Below are positions 14,805-22,806 of a stretch of DNA of 28,792 nucleotides, in pieces. The DNA is from an uncultured Oscillibacter sp. (GTDB lineage Bacteria > Bacillota > Clostridia > Oscillospirales > Oscillospiraceae): positions 1 to 28,792 of the forward strand of contig CAJTZI010000027.1 in assembly GCA_910584075.1 (NCBI GenBank), read 5' to 3'. Position 1 is the stretch's first letter, and each line of letters starts with the position of its first letter. Both the position numbers and the translations under genes were made by a program. Under the pieces are notes generated by a model. That model made no database searches, had not been told where the DNA came from, and saw nothing but the letters and a program-made list of their open reading frames with translations.

Positions 14805-16370
14805 ATGCACAAAAATCTGCCCAGAACCACCGAACGGACGGAGCGTCGCATCTCCGCCGCCACCAGCATCGGCATGTGCGCCCTGACGGTGATTGCCCAG
14901 ATCGGCACCACGCTGTTTCTGACCCATTTTTTGCAGGAGAAAGCCACCTATGTCTACTCCATGCTGGAGCTGGCCGGCGTCATTGTGGCCATCCGGGTCT
15001 ATCAGCGCCCCGGCAGTCCCACCTACAAACTGGCCTGGATGTGCCTGCTGCTGGCCCTGCCGGTGTCCGGCATGCTCCTCTTCTGCCTGTGGGGCGGCAC
15101 CCATCAGGCCAAGAGCCTGAGCCTGCGCCAGATTCCCCCCATCCCTCTGCGGCACGGCCAGCACCTTGCCAGTGAGAAGAATCTGGCCCAGCTGCGCCGT
15201 CAGTCCCCTGCCTGGGGACGGCTTGCCGCCTACCTCCAAAAGCGGGGCTTCATTCTCTACCGAAACACAGATGCCCGGTATTTCGGAGACGGCGCCGCCT
15301 TTTTCCAGGATCTCATTGACCACCTCAGCCGGGCGGAGACGTATATCTTTCTGGAGTACTACATTCTGGCGGAGGGCCAGCTGTGGGACCGGATCTTCTC
15401 CGTTCTGCGGGAGCGGGCCGCTGCCGGCGTGGAGGTCTATATCATCTTCGACGACTTCGGCAACCTGACCCGCCTGTCCGACGAGACCCTCCAGGCCATG
15501 CAGAACGCCGGGATCGAGGTGGAGGTTTTCAATCCCGTCCACCGCTATGTCAACCGCATCTACTTCAACTACCGGGACCACCGGAAGATCGCCGTGGTGG
15601 ACGGGCACTACGCCTGGACCGGCGGCATCAATCTGGCGGACGAGTATGCGGGCCTCATCATCCGCTTCGGCCATTGGAAGGACAGCGGCGTCCGCGTGGA
15701 GGGCGAGGGGGCCTGGGGCTTTGCCGCCCAGTTCATCCAGATGTGGCGGATGATGGGCCGCGCCCTGCCCAACGAGGACGACTACTACCGCTCCCGCCAT
15801 CAGATGCCCCCGTTCTCCGGCTTCTGCCAGCCCTTTACGGACGGACCTCTCAACAATCCGGACAACCCCATTGAGGAAACCTATCTCCAGCTGATCTCCT
15901 CCGCCCAGCGGATGCTGTATATCACCACTCCCTACTACGCCGTGGAGGAGTCCATGCAGAAGGCCCTGTGCATCGCCGCCGACGCGGGGGTGGATGTCCG
16001 GCTGCTGATCCCCGGCATTCCGGACCACCACAAGTTCACCTATATGGTGGCAGAGACCTACTGGGGAGAGCTGCTGAGCCACGGCGTGAAGATCTACAAA
16101 TACACCCCTGGCTTTCTCCACGCCAAAAGCGTTCTGGCAGACCGGGAGACCATGCTGATCGGCAGCACCAACATGGATTACCGCACCTTCCAGCTGCACT
16201 ACGAATGCGGCGTGCTGCTGTATCATATGCCGGTGGTGGAGGATCTGCTGGAGGATCTGGACCACGTCATGGCGGAGAGCGCCCTCTATACCATGGAGGA
16301 CTGGAACGGACGGGGCCTCTTCCGGAAAATATTCTCCTCCCTCTTCCGGCTGGGGGCCATCTGGCTCTGA
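14805..16370 (+). CDS. cls: Cardiolipin synthase
   Basis: A 521-residue membrane enzyme of the phospholipase D superfamily that condenses two phosphatidylglycerols into cardiolipin and glycerol. Hydrophobic segments near 18-46, 50-65 and 72-102 anchor it. Two HKD motifs are complete: HRKIAVVDGHYAWTGG starting at His259 and HAKSVLADRETMLIGSTN starting at His439. Length fits Firmicute Cls. ATG 14805 follows AGGAGG (14791-14796) by 8 bases. The YqeG-type phosphatase upstream would supply its substrate, if that enzyme acts on phosphatidylglycerophosphate; they are not in one operon. No terminator is obvious after the stop, so read-through into the TtcA-like gene is possible. Confidence 0.95.
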   Translation: MHKNLPRTTERTERRISAATSIGMCALTVIAQIGTTLFLTHFLQEKATYVYSMLELAGVIVAIRVYQRPGSPTYKLAWMCLLLALPVSGMLLFCLWGGTHQAKSLSLRQIPPIPLRHGQHLASEKNLAQLRRQSPAWGRLAAYLQKRGFILYRNTDARYFGDGAAFFQDLIDHLSRAETYIFLEYYILAEGQLWDRIFSVLRERAAAGVEVYIIFDDFGNLTRLSDETLQAMQNAGIEVEVFNPVHRYVNRIYFNYRDHRKIAVVDGHYAWTGGINLADEYAGLIIRFGHWKDSGVRVEGEGAWGFAAQFIQMWRMMGRALPNEDDYYRSRHQMPPFSGFCQPFTDGPLNNPDNPIEETYLQLISSAQRMLYITTPYYAVEESMQKALCIAADAGVDVRLLIPGIPDHHKFTYMVAETYWGELLSHGVKIYKYTPGFLHAKSVLADRETMLIGSTNMDYRTFQLHYECGVLLYHMPVVEDLLEDLDHVMAESALYTMEDWNGRGLFRKIFSSLFRLGAIWL

Positions 16371-16487
16371 TCTCGGAGACGAGTCCTCTGCCTCCAGCGG
16401 CGCCGGCTGCTATGACCGCCGAAAACGATTCAATGTTCCCCCGCTTCCCCGTTCTGGCGGGAAAACAGGCTCTAGGAGAGAACACAT

Positions 16488-17366
16488 ATGCCCCGTGAAC
16501 TCACCCCCCAGGAGATTGCCGAGCGCAGTCTCATCAAAACCTACCGGAAGTCCCTCTGGAATCCCTTCATCGCCGCGGTGAAGCGGTACGAGCTGGTCTC
16601 CCCCGGGGATCACATCGCCGTGTGCGTCTCCGGCGGCAAGGACTCCATGGTGCTGGCAAAGCTTATGCAGGAGCTGCAAAAACACACGGACCAGCCCTTT
16701 TCCCTCACCTTTCTGGCCATGGACCCGGGGTACAACCCCGTCAACCGGCAGCTGCTGGAGGCCAATGCAAAGACCCTGGGTGTCCCTCTCACCATGTTTG
16801 AGAGCGATATCTTTGACGTGACCACCCAGGTGGAGAAAAATCCCTGCTACCTCTGCGCCCGGATGCGCCGGGGATGTCTGTACGCCGAGGCCCGGAAGCT
16901 TGGCTGCAATAAAATTGCCCTGGGGCACCACTTCTCCGATGTGATCGAGACTACCCTTCTGGGCCTCTTTTACGGCGCACAGCTCCAGGCCATGCCCCCC
17001 AAGCTCCACAGCAGGAACTTCCCCGGCATGGAGCTCATCCGGCCCCTGTACTGTGTCCACGAGGACGCAGTTATTGCCTGGAAGAACTACAACGGCTTGC
17101 GTTTTCTCCAGTGTGCCTGCCGCTTTACGGAGGCCCGGGACGCCTCCGGCGACGGTATCGGCGAGAGCAAACGGCAGGAGATCAAGCTGCTGCTGCGGCA
17201 GCTGAGGCGGGAGAATCCCAATATTGAAAAGAGCATCTTCCGTGCCATCCACGGCGTGCAGCTGGACACCTTCCCCGGCTTCAAGTACCGGGGAAAGGCC
17301 TATTCCCTTTTGGATGTCTATAATTCAGGCGCCGCCCTTCCAAGAGACGGCGCCGGACAGGAGTGA
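16488..17366 (+). CDS. TtcA-like tRNA thiolation ATPase (PP-loop)
   Basis: A 292-residue adenine-nucleotide alpha-hydrolase of the TtcA/TilS superfamily. TtcA makes 2-thiocytidine at tRNA position 32 with an iron-sulfur cluster. Seen here: PP-loop SGGKDS (48-53), the pair CYLC (120-123), and CAC (209-211), which together supply the three cluster ligands expected for TtcA; GHHFSDVIETTLLGLFYGAQL (146-166) is the second signature. ATG 16488 has AGGAGAG 7 bases upstream. The 117-base gap after cls has no clear promoter. The Sel1 gene's ribosome site lies across this gene's stop codon, so the two are co-transcribed. Confidence 0.88.
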   Translation: MPRELTPQEIAERSLIKTYRKSLWNPFIAAVKRYELVSPGDHIAVCVSGGKDSMVLAKLMQELQKHTDQPFSLTFLAMDPGYNPVNRQLLEANAKTLGVPLTMFESDIFDVTTQVEKNPCYLCARMRRGCLYAEARKLGCNKIALGHHFSDVIETTLLGLFYGAQLQAMPPKLHSRNFPGMELIRPLYCVHEDAVIAWKNYNGLRFLQCACRFTEARDASGDGIGESKRQEIKLLLRQLRRENPNIEKSIFRAIHGVQLDTFPGFKYRGKAYSLLDVYNSGAALPRDGAGQE

Positions 17367-17373
17367 TACAGAT

Positions 17374-19746
17374 ATGGATTACTATCGCTGTGAAAATCCG
17401 GACTGCGGCTTTGTGGCCGAGCAGGAAGAACCGGATGTCTGTCCCCGCTGCGGCGGCACCTTCTTTGTCGCCCTGAACGAGGAGGAGATGACCGCCGGAG
17501 ACTGGGTCTCCATGGGCAACCGGGCCGTGGACGAAAAACGGGAGACCGACGCCCTGGCCTGCTACCAGCGGGCGGCCGCCCTGGGAGACCCCTTGGGCCT
17601 GACCAACCTGGGCTGGTGCCTGGAGGCCGGCATCGGCGTGGAGGCGGATCCCAAGCAGGCGGTGCTTCTCTACGCCCAGGCCGCCTCCCAGGAGTATATG
17701 CCCGCCCTGACCAACCTGGGCTACTGCTATACATACGGCATCGGCGTGGAGACCGACGAGGCCAAGGCCCTGGAGTGTTTCCAAAAGGGCGCGGAGCAGG
17801 GATTTCCCCGGGCCCAGTTCCTTCTGGGCGAGGCATGCCGCCGGGGCGCCGGCACGGAGGCGGACGACGCCGAGGCCGCCAAGTGGTACCAGTCCGCCGC
17901 GTGGCTGGGATACCCGGCGGCGCAGACAGAGCTGGGCCGCTGCTTTGAATTCGGCAGCGGCGTGGAGGAGGACCTGGAGCAGGCGGTGAAGTGGTACCGG
18001 GCTGCCGCCGAGCAGGGCAGCGCCCCGGGCCAGTGCTGTCTTGGCTTCTGCTACGAATCCGGCCGGGGCGTGGAGCAGAGCTGGGACGAGGCGGTAAACT
18101 GGTACCGCACCGCCGCAGACCGCGGCTATCCCCGGGCCCAGTGCAATCTGGCCTGGTGCTATGAAAACGGCAAAGGCGTAGAGCGCGACTTTACCGAAGC
18201 CGCCCGCCTCTACCGCGCCGCCGCGGACCAAGGCTATCCCCGGGGGCTGGTGTGCCTAGGCTTCTGCTACGAGCGGGGTCAGGGCGTGCCCGCCAACAAG
18301 GCGGAGGCCGCCGCCTGGTACCGCAAGGCCGCTGAGGAGGGGGACGAGGACGGTGCCTGCTGCCTGGGCTATCTCTATGAGACCGGCGAGGGCGTGGAGC
18401 AGAGCTGGACTGAGGCGGTGAGCTGGTACCGCAAGGCGGCGGATCTGGGCCTGCCCCGGGGCCAGTGCAATCTGGCTTGGTGCCATGAGCATGGAAAAGG
18501 CGTGGAGAAGTCCCAGGCGGAGGCCTTCCGCTGGTATATGGCCGCTGCAAAGCAGGACTATCCCCGGGGGCTTTTCAACGTGGCCCGGGACTATGACTAC
18601 GGCTTGAGCCAGCCCCAGGACCAGACGGAGGCCTGCCGCTGGTATCAGAGGGCCGCCGACGCCGGCTACGCCCCCGCCATGTGCGATCTGGGCGTGTGCT
18701 ACGAGCGGGGCGAGGGCGTGGAGCAGAGCTGGGAGAAGGCGGTGGAGCTGTACCGCAAAGCCGCCGATCTCGGCAACGCCCCGGGCCAGTGCAACCTGGG
18801 CTATCTCTACGAGGTGGGTCGGGGCGTGGAACAGAGCTGGACCGAGGCCGTCCGCTGGTACAAGGCCGCTGCGGAGCAGGGCTTTCCCCGGGCCATGTGC
18901 AATCTGGCCTGGTGCTATGAAAACGGCAAGGGCGTGGAGGAGAATCTGACCCGGGCTCTCAACTGGTACCGCAAGGCGGCGGACCGAGGCGATCCCCGGG
19001 GAATGTTCTGCGTAGGCTACTATTACAAGCGGGGCCAGGGCGTGGAACAGGACCTCCAGACCGCTGTGACGTGGTACAAAAAGTCGGCGGAGGCCGGCTT
19101 CCCCCAGGCCATGTGCAACCTGGGTGTCTGCTATGAAAACGGCGAGGGCGTGGATGAGGACCTCGCGGAGGCGGCCCGCTTGTACCGCATGGCCGCAGAC
19201 AAGGGCGACGCGGCCGCCCAGTGCAACCTGGGCTTCCTGTACGAGGAGGGCCGGGGCGTGGAGCAGGACTGGGTCCAGGCGGCAGCGTGGTACCAAAAGG
19301 CCGCTGCCTCCGATTATCCCCGTGCCATGTGCAACTTCGGCGTGTGCTGCGAGTTCGGCTACGGCGTGAAAAAGGACGTGAAGTCCGCCGCGGCATGGTA
19401 TCGCAAGGCAGCAGAGCGGGGCGACCGGGCAGCCGCCTGCAATCTGGGATACCTCTACGAGACCGGCACAGGCGTTGAGCAGAGCTGGACCGAGGCCGTC
19501 CGCTGGTACAAGGCCGCCGTGGAGCGGCAGAGCCCCCGGGCTCAGCACAACCTGGCCTGGTGCTATGAAAATGGCAAGGGTGTGGAACGGAATCTGACAA
19601 GGGCCCTGGAGCTGTACCGGGCAGCCGCGGACCAGGGGTTCCAGGAGGCGCAGGAAGCTCTGGAGCGCCTCAAGGATGCCAAGCCTGAGAAGCGGGAAAA
19701 GGGCGGCTTTTTCAAGGGATTTTTCGGCGGCGGCAGGGACAAATAG
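17374..19746 (+). CDS. Zinc-ribbon protein with about 19 Sel1 (TPR-like) repeats
   Basis: A 790-residue protein without signal peptide. Residues 1-30 form a zinc ribbon: a Cys pair in YRCENPDCGF, then CPRCGG. From about residue 43 a continuous array of 36-residue Sel1 repeats runs to about 770; I count 19 units of the type NLGxCYExGxGVEQ-(S/D)WxEAVxWYRKAADxGxPRAQC, plus a partial first unit. The C-terminus is a short basic Gly/Phe tail. Sel1 arrays are protein-binding scaffolds. Several units are nearly identical two by two (see findings). ATG 17374 is chosen because the zinc ribbon starts there; AGGAG (17359-17363) overlaps the ttcA stop. Partner unknown; linkage to ttcA could be incidental. 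Confidence 0.93.
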   Translation: MDYYRCENPDCGFVAEQEEPDVCPRCGGTFFVALNEEEMTAGDWVSMGNRAVDEKRETDALACYQRAAALGDPLGLTNLGWCLEAGIGVEADPKQAVLLYAQAASQEYMPALTNLGYCYTYGIGVETDEAKALECFQKGAEQGFPRAQFLLGEACRRGAGTEADDAEAAKWYQSAAWLGYPAAQTELGRCFEFGSGVEEDLEQAVKWYRAAAEQGSAPGQCCLGFCYESGRGVEQSWDEAVNWYRTAADRGYPRAQCNLAWCYENGKGVERDFTEAARLYRAAADQGYPRGLVCLGFCYERGQGVPANKAEAAAWYRKAAEEGDEDGACCLGYLYETGEGVEQSWTEAVSWYRKAADLGLPRGQCNLAWCHEHGKGVEKSQAEAFRWYMAAAKQDYPRGLFNVARDYDYGLSQPQDQTEACRWYQRAADAGYAPAMCDLGVCYERGEGVEQSWEKAVELYRKAADLGNAPGQCNLGYLYEVGRGVEQSWTEAVRWYKAAAEQGFPRAMCNLAWCYENGKGVEENLTRALNWYRKAADRGDPRGMFCVGYYYKRGQGVEQDLQTAVTWYKKSAEAGFPQAMCNLGVCYENGEGVDEDLAEAARLYRMAADKGDAAAQCNLGFLYEEGRGVEQDWVQAAAWYQKAAASDYPRAMCNFGVCCEFGYGVKKDVKSAAAWYRKAAERGDRAAACNLGYLYETGTGVEQSWTEAVRWYKAAVERQSPRAQHNLAWCYENGKGVERNLTRALELYRAAADQGFQEAQEALERLKDAKPEKREKGGFFKGFFGGGRDK

Positions 19747-19785
19747 AGCTCTCAAAAATTTGTCCCGGAAAGTTGAAAAAAAGCC

Positions 19786-19813
19786 TTGACAAAATATCAC
19801 TTTTCTGTATAAT
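19786..19813 (+). promoter_or_regulatory. Promoter of the tRNA-Gln gene
   Basis: TTGACA (19786-19791) and TATAAT (19808-19813), both perfect, at 16-base spacing. Confidence 0.92.
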
Positions 19814-19814
19814 A

Positions 19815-19856
19815 GTATCTGTTCGTTGATGAAGTCACTTTGAGATGAACAGATAC
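19815..19856 (+). repeat. 10-bp inverted repeat in the tRNA leader
   Basis: GTATCTGTTC (19815-19824) and its complement (19847-19856) form a perfect inverted repeat. The right arm ends at the base before the mature tRNA. The left arm covers the expected start of transcription. Confidence 0.6.
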
Positions 19857-19930
19857 AGCGGGTTTGTGTAAAGGTAGCACAGCAGACTCTGACTCTGTAT
19901 GTGAGGGTTCGAATCCTTCACCCGCTGCCA
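19857..19930 (+). tRNA. tRNA-Gln (anticodon CUG)
   Basis: A 74-base cloverleaf with encoded CCA. Acceptor 19857-19863 pairs with 19920-19926, followed by G and CCA. D-stem GTGT/GCAC, anticodon stem GCAGA/TCTGT with loop CTCTGAC giving anticodon CTG (reads CAG), variable ATGT, T-stem GAGGG/CCTTC with loop TTCGAAT. It is transcribed alone from its own promoter to its own terminator. Confidence 0.95.
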
Positions 19931-19934
19931 AAGG

Positions 19935-19970
19935 AAGCTCCCGGAATCGTTGAGATTTCGGGAGCTTTTC
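19935..19970 (+). terminator. Terminator of tRNA-Gln
   Basis: Stem of 14 pairs (19935-19948 with 19954-19967), loop GTTGA, followed by T bases, 4 bases past the CCA. Confidence 0.92.
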
Positions 19971-20303
19971 TCTGTTTTTGGAAACAGCGTCAAAAAGCCG
20001 CAGGGTCCCCTCCTCCGCTGACACTCTGCCGCTTCGCTACCCCTTGCAGGTTCAAAGGGGTTCCCCCCGCTTCTCTGTACAGAGGACTGGTGGATTGTAA
20101 AGCGCGCCCGGGCTGTCACCAGTCTGCCGTCCCCCGGCGTAATCCGCCTCTGGGCCTTTGACCTGGAGACCGCGAAGATCATCGGGCGCCGGCCATGTAG
20201 CGTTTACCGAGATTGTGACGCCGAAGAAGACGGGGTCGTGCCTGAGACGGCAGCAGCGGCGGTACCCGGCGGAGCTGAAAATGGCTCTGGGGCTGCGATA
20301 AAA
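19971..20303. other. Gap without a recognisable gene
   Basis: About 330 bases between the tRNA terminator and the amylase terminator. Open frames exist on both strands but none has a start with a ribosome site or a recognisable product. One plus-strand frame through about 20088-20300 reads smoothly (including RLWAFDLETAKIIG) and might be a gene remnant. Confidence 0.5.
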
Positions 20304-20337
20304 AGCCCCGGCGGACAGATGTCCGCCGGGGCTCTTT
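20304..20337. terminator. Terminator of the amylase gene, bidirectional
   Basis: Perfect 14-bp stem (20304-20317 with 20320-20333), with AAAA to the left and TTTT to the right. It lies 16 bases past the minus-strand amylase stop. Confidence 0.85.
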
Positions 20338-20349
20338 TGCGCTGCGGGA

Positions 20350-21660
20350 TTATCGCTCACATTTCCAATAGGCCACGCTGTAAGGGGGCAGCTGGCTGCC
20401 GCCGCCGAAGTCGTGGAGCTTCCCGGTGAGGAGGTCCACCGCCTGACCGCAGCCGGCGTCGAAGTGGGCGGTGTAGGGCTGACTGTCCGCGTTTACCGCC
20501 ACCAGCACCCGCTCATTCTCCGTTCGGCGCTGGAACACGGTCTGTCGGTTGGTGAGCACCAAGTCCCGGAAGTCCCCGAAGCACAGGGCCTCGCTCTCCC
20601 GGTGGGCCTTTGCCATGGCGGCGATGCGGTCCGTCAGCTCCGACCACTGGGGCGCCTCAAAGCAGGGCCGCAGGGCGTCGTCCCCCTGAGACTTCTCCCC
20701 CAGGGCCCCCCACTCGCTGCCGCAGTACACGCAGGGAATGCCGGGCATGCCGAAGAGAATGCCGTACATCAGAGGCAGATGGGCGGGATTTTGCAGGATG
20801 GAGGCCGCCCGGGTGACGTCGTGGTTGTCGGCAAAGCACAGCAGGTGCTTTCCCTTGTACAGCGTCCACTGCTCCGGGCCGAACTGCCGCTTGAGGCTGT
20901 GGACAATCTCAAAGAGGTTCATGGAGTTCAGGGCGGAGTACAGGCCCTTGTAGCACTCGTAATTGGTGCAGGAGTGGAGCATCTCGCCGCCTACCCACTG
21001 GTTGTAATCCCCGTGGAGGGTCTCGCCTACCAGGAAGAACTCCGGCTTCAGCCCGTCGCAGAAGGAGCGCAGGCGGCGCAGAAAATCCTTGTCCAGACAG
21101 TAGGCCACGTCCAGCCGCAGTCCGTCGATGCCGAACCACTCCACCCACAGCCGGACGCTCTCCAGCAAATAGTCCGCTACGGCGGGATTCCGGAGATTCA
21201 GTTTCACCAGCTCATAGTGGCCCTCCCAGCCCTCGTACCAGAAACCGTCGTTATAATTGGAGTTGCCGTCGAAATTGATGTGGAACCAGTCCTTGTAGGG
21301 GGAGTCCCACTTCCGCTCCTGTACGTCCCGGAAGGCCCAGAACCCCCGGCCCACATGGTTGAACACCCCGTCCAGCACCACTTTGACCCCGTGACTGTGA
21401 AGGCTCTCGCAGACTCTGGCGAAGTCCTCATTGGTGCCCAGACGGCAGTCGACCCGGCGGTAGTCCCGTGTGTCGTAGCCATGGCGGTCGCTCTCAAAGA
21501 TGGGACAGAGATACACGGCGTCCGCTCCCAGGCGGCGGATGTGCTCCGCCCAGTCCCCGATTTTGCCGATGCGGCTGGCCGGGACGCCGTCGTTCTCCCT
21601 AGGGGCTCCGCAGAAGCCCAGGGGATAGATCTGATAGAATACGCTTTTGTCTGCCCACAT
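20350..21660 (-). CDS. Alpha-amylase family (GH13) glycosidase, maltodextrin type
   Basis: A 436-residue intracellular GH13 enzyme (no signal peptide) expected to hydrolyse alpha-1,4 (or 1,6) bonds in maltodextrins or cyclodextrins. All GH13 regions are present: DGVFNH (97-102), GLRLDVAY with nucleophile Asp184, the acid/base Glu213 in LVGETLHG, and NHD (279-281) with Asp281. YQIYPLGF at 9-16 opens the barrel. There is a short C-terminal beta domain but no N-terminal dimer domain as in neopullulanase/CGTase-type cyclomaltodextrinases, so the exact specificity cannot be read. Start at 21660 with AAGGAAGG upstream. No sugar transporter or regulator is adjacent. Confidence 0.93.
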   Translation of the reverse strand: MWADKSVFYQIYPLGFCGAPRENDGVPASRIGKIGDWAEHIRRLGADAVYLCPIFESDRHGYDTRDYRRVDCRLGTNEDFARVCESLHSHGVKVVLDGVFNHVGRGFWAFRDVQERKWDSPYKDWFHINFDGNSNYNDGFWYEGWEGHYELVKLNLRNPAVADYLLESVRLWVEWFGIDGLRLDVAYCLDKDFLRRLRSFCDGLKPEFFLVGETLHGDYNQWVGGEMLHSCTNYECYKGLYSALNSMNLFEIVHSLKRQFGPEQWTLYKGKHLLCFADNHDVTRAASILQNPAHLPLMYGILFGMPGIPCVYCGSEWGALGEKSQGDDALRPCFEAPQWSELTDRIAAMAKAHRESEALCFGDFRDLVLTNRQTVFQRRTENERVLVAVNADSQPYTAHFDAGCGQAVDLLTGKLHDFGGGSQLPPYSVAYWKCER

Positions 21661-21699
21661 ATCAAAAACCTTCCTTTCCGGCGTGATGCCGATGAAGAC

Positions 21700-21728
21700 A
21701 GTATACCACAGATTGTCCCGCGGGTCGA
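21700..21728 (-). promoter_or_regulatory. Promoter of the amylase gene
   Basis: On the minus strand TCGACC (21728-21723) and TATACT (21705-21700) at 17-base spacing; the -35 matches four of six. Confidence 0.6.
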
Positions 21729-21797
21729 GGAAATTGGCAAAATCTCTGGCCTGTTTGCCGGATTTTGAAAAAAATTGGATTTCCAGCAGAAAAAGAC

Positions 21798-21826
21798 TTG
21801 CATTTCAGATTTCTCTGTGGTAAACT
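21798..21826 (+). promoter_or_regulatory. Promoter of rpmE
   Basis: TTGCAT (21798-21803) and TAAACT (21821-21826) at 17-base spacing; leader about 60 bases. Confidence 0.7.
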
Positions 21827-21894
21827 GATTATCGCCTTTGTGAGGTGAAAGCTTTTCGGAGGTAGTCTGAAAGCGAAAGAGGTGAACGAGAGCA

Positions 21895-22098
21895 ATGAAG
21901 GAAGGAATCCATCCCAATTATCAGCAGACTACGATTACTTGCGCCTGCGGTAATGTGATTGAGACAGGTTCCACCAAGAAGGAGATCAAGGTGGAAGTCT
22001 GCTCGAAGTGTCACCCCTTCTTCACGGGCAAGCAGAAGCTGGTGGATACCGGCGGACGCGTGGCCAAGTTCAACAAGCGTTTTGGCCTGGACAAGTGA
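21895..22098 (+). CDS. rpmE: 50S ribosomal protein bL31, zinc-binding form
   Basis: A 67-residue bL31 of the large subunit, at the central protuberance. It is the Cys-plus (zinc) paralogue: Cys16 and Cys18 in TCACGN, Cys36 and Cys39 in VCSKCHPFFTGKQK. The GGRVAKFNKRFG end is typical. Under zinc limitation some bacteria replace it with a Cys-less form, not seen here. GAGGTG lies 9 bases before the ATG. Confidence 0.97.
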   Translation: MKEGIHPNYQQTTITCACGNVIETGSTKKEIKVEVCSKCHPFFTGKQKLVDTGGRVAKFNKRFGLDK

Positions 22099-22108
22099 GA
22101 AGCGCGTA

Positions 22109-22140
22109 AAAAGGGTCTGCTGCGGCAGACCCTTTTCTTT
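22109..22140 (+). terminator. Terminator of rpmE
   Basis: Perfect 12-bp stem (22109-22120 with 22125-22136), loop TGCG, followed by a T-rich tail. Confidence 0.92.
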
Positions 22141-22151
22141 ATTTCCGGGTG

Positions 22152-22180
22152 TTTACTTTTCCTCCCGCGGCGCATATACT
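22152..22180 (+). promoter_or_regulatory. Promoter of the flavin-reductase-like gene
   Basis: TTTACT (22152-22157) and TATACT (22175-22180) at 17-base spacing. Confidence 0.7.
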
Positions 22181-22215
22181 GGATATGCGTTGATTTTTGA
22201 GAGGAGCTGGTGACT

Positions 22216-22743
22216 GTGAAACTGCACCCTGTGGATTCCAAGGAGCTGTCCCCTGCGCTGCTTCGGGCCTTCGGCGCCCAAAACGCCCTGCTGACCGCCG
22301 GAGACCGGGAGCGCCGCAACACCATGACCATCGGCTGGTGCCAGGCGGGCCGGCTGTGGAACCTGCCGGTGTGCACCGTCTACGTGCGCCCGGAGCGGTA
22401 CACATACCAATTCATGGAGGACCGGGAATATTTTACGGTGTCCGTCCTGCCGGAGACGGACAGGAAAACCATGGCCCTCTGCGGCTCCAAAAGCGGCCGG
22501 GATTTGGATAAAATCAAAGAGTGCGGCCTGACGGTCTGCTATGGCGCCGGAGACGCCCCCTTCTTCCAGGAGGCGGAGGCGGTGCTGGTGTGCCGGAAGC
22601 TGTACGTCCAGGACATGGGCCCTGCCTGCATTGCGGCCGGACAGGAGAAAATCCTGCCCTACTACGGCGAGAAGGGCGGCTGGCACCGGGTCTACACCGG
22701 CGAGATTTTGGAGGCCTATTCCGCCGCACCGTACGCGGAATAA
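22216..22743 (+). CDS. Flavin reductase-like FMN-binding protein
   Basis: A 175-residue protein of the flavin reductase-like split-barrel fold, which binds FMN and in characterised members passes electrons from NAD(P)H. The pattern NALLTAGDRERRNTMTIGWCQAG (about 22-44), the VYVRPERYTYQFMEDREYFTVSVLPE strand and LCGSKSGRDLDKIKECGL follow the family. Two GTG codons are possible starts (22210, 22216); 22216 is preferred because GAGGAG (22201-22206) is 9 bases before it but only 3 before the other. The substrate or partner is unknown. hflX follows after 63 bases with no terminator, so the two may be co-transcribed. Confidence 0.88.
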   Translation: MKLHPVDSKELSPALLRAFGAQNALLTAGDRERRNTMTIGWCQAGRLWNLPVCTVYVRPERYTYQFMEDREYFTVSVLPETDRKTMALCGSKSGRDLDKIKECGLTVCYGAGDAPFFQEAEAVLVCRKLYVQDMGPACIAAGQEKILPYYGEKGGWHRVYTGEILEAYSAAPYAE

Positions 22744-22767
22744 CCGGAAATTTACGGTGTGCTCTTG

Positions 22768-22785
22768 CAGAGGGAGTGCCCTCTG
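22768..22785 (+). promoter_or_regulatory. Small hairpin before hflX
   Basis: CAGAGGG (22768-22774) pairs with CCCTCTG (22779-22785), loop AGTG. It lies 11 bases before the hflX ribosome site. There is no T tail, so a translational or mRNA-stability role is more likely than termination. Confidence 0.35.
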
Positions 22786-22806
22786 AGGAGGCAAGCAAGG
22801 AGTTTT

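Noticed and set aside
14706..16265. 519-residue minus-strand frame opposite cls
   Set aside because: cls has both HKD motifs, promoter and ribosome site; the antisense frame has none.
17500..19680. Regular 108-base periodicity considered as a CRISPR or satellite array
   Set aside because: The period is exactly 36 codons of an intact Sel1-repeat reading frame; there are no spacers.
18256..19800. Repetitive 514-residue minus-strand frame opposite the Sel1 gene
   Set aside because: Its repeats are only the mirror of the Sel1 DNA repeats.
20413..21768. 451-residue plus-strand frame opposite the amylase gene
   Set aside because: The minus strand has all GH13 catalytic motifs; the plus frame has no start signal or homology.
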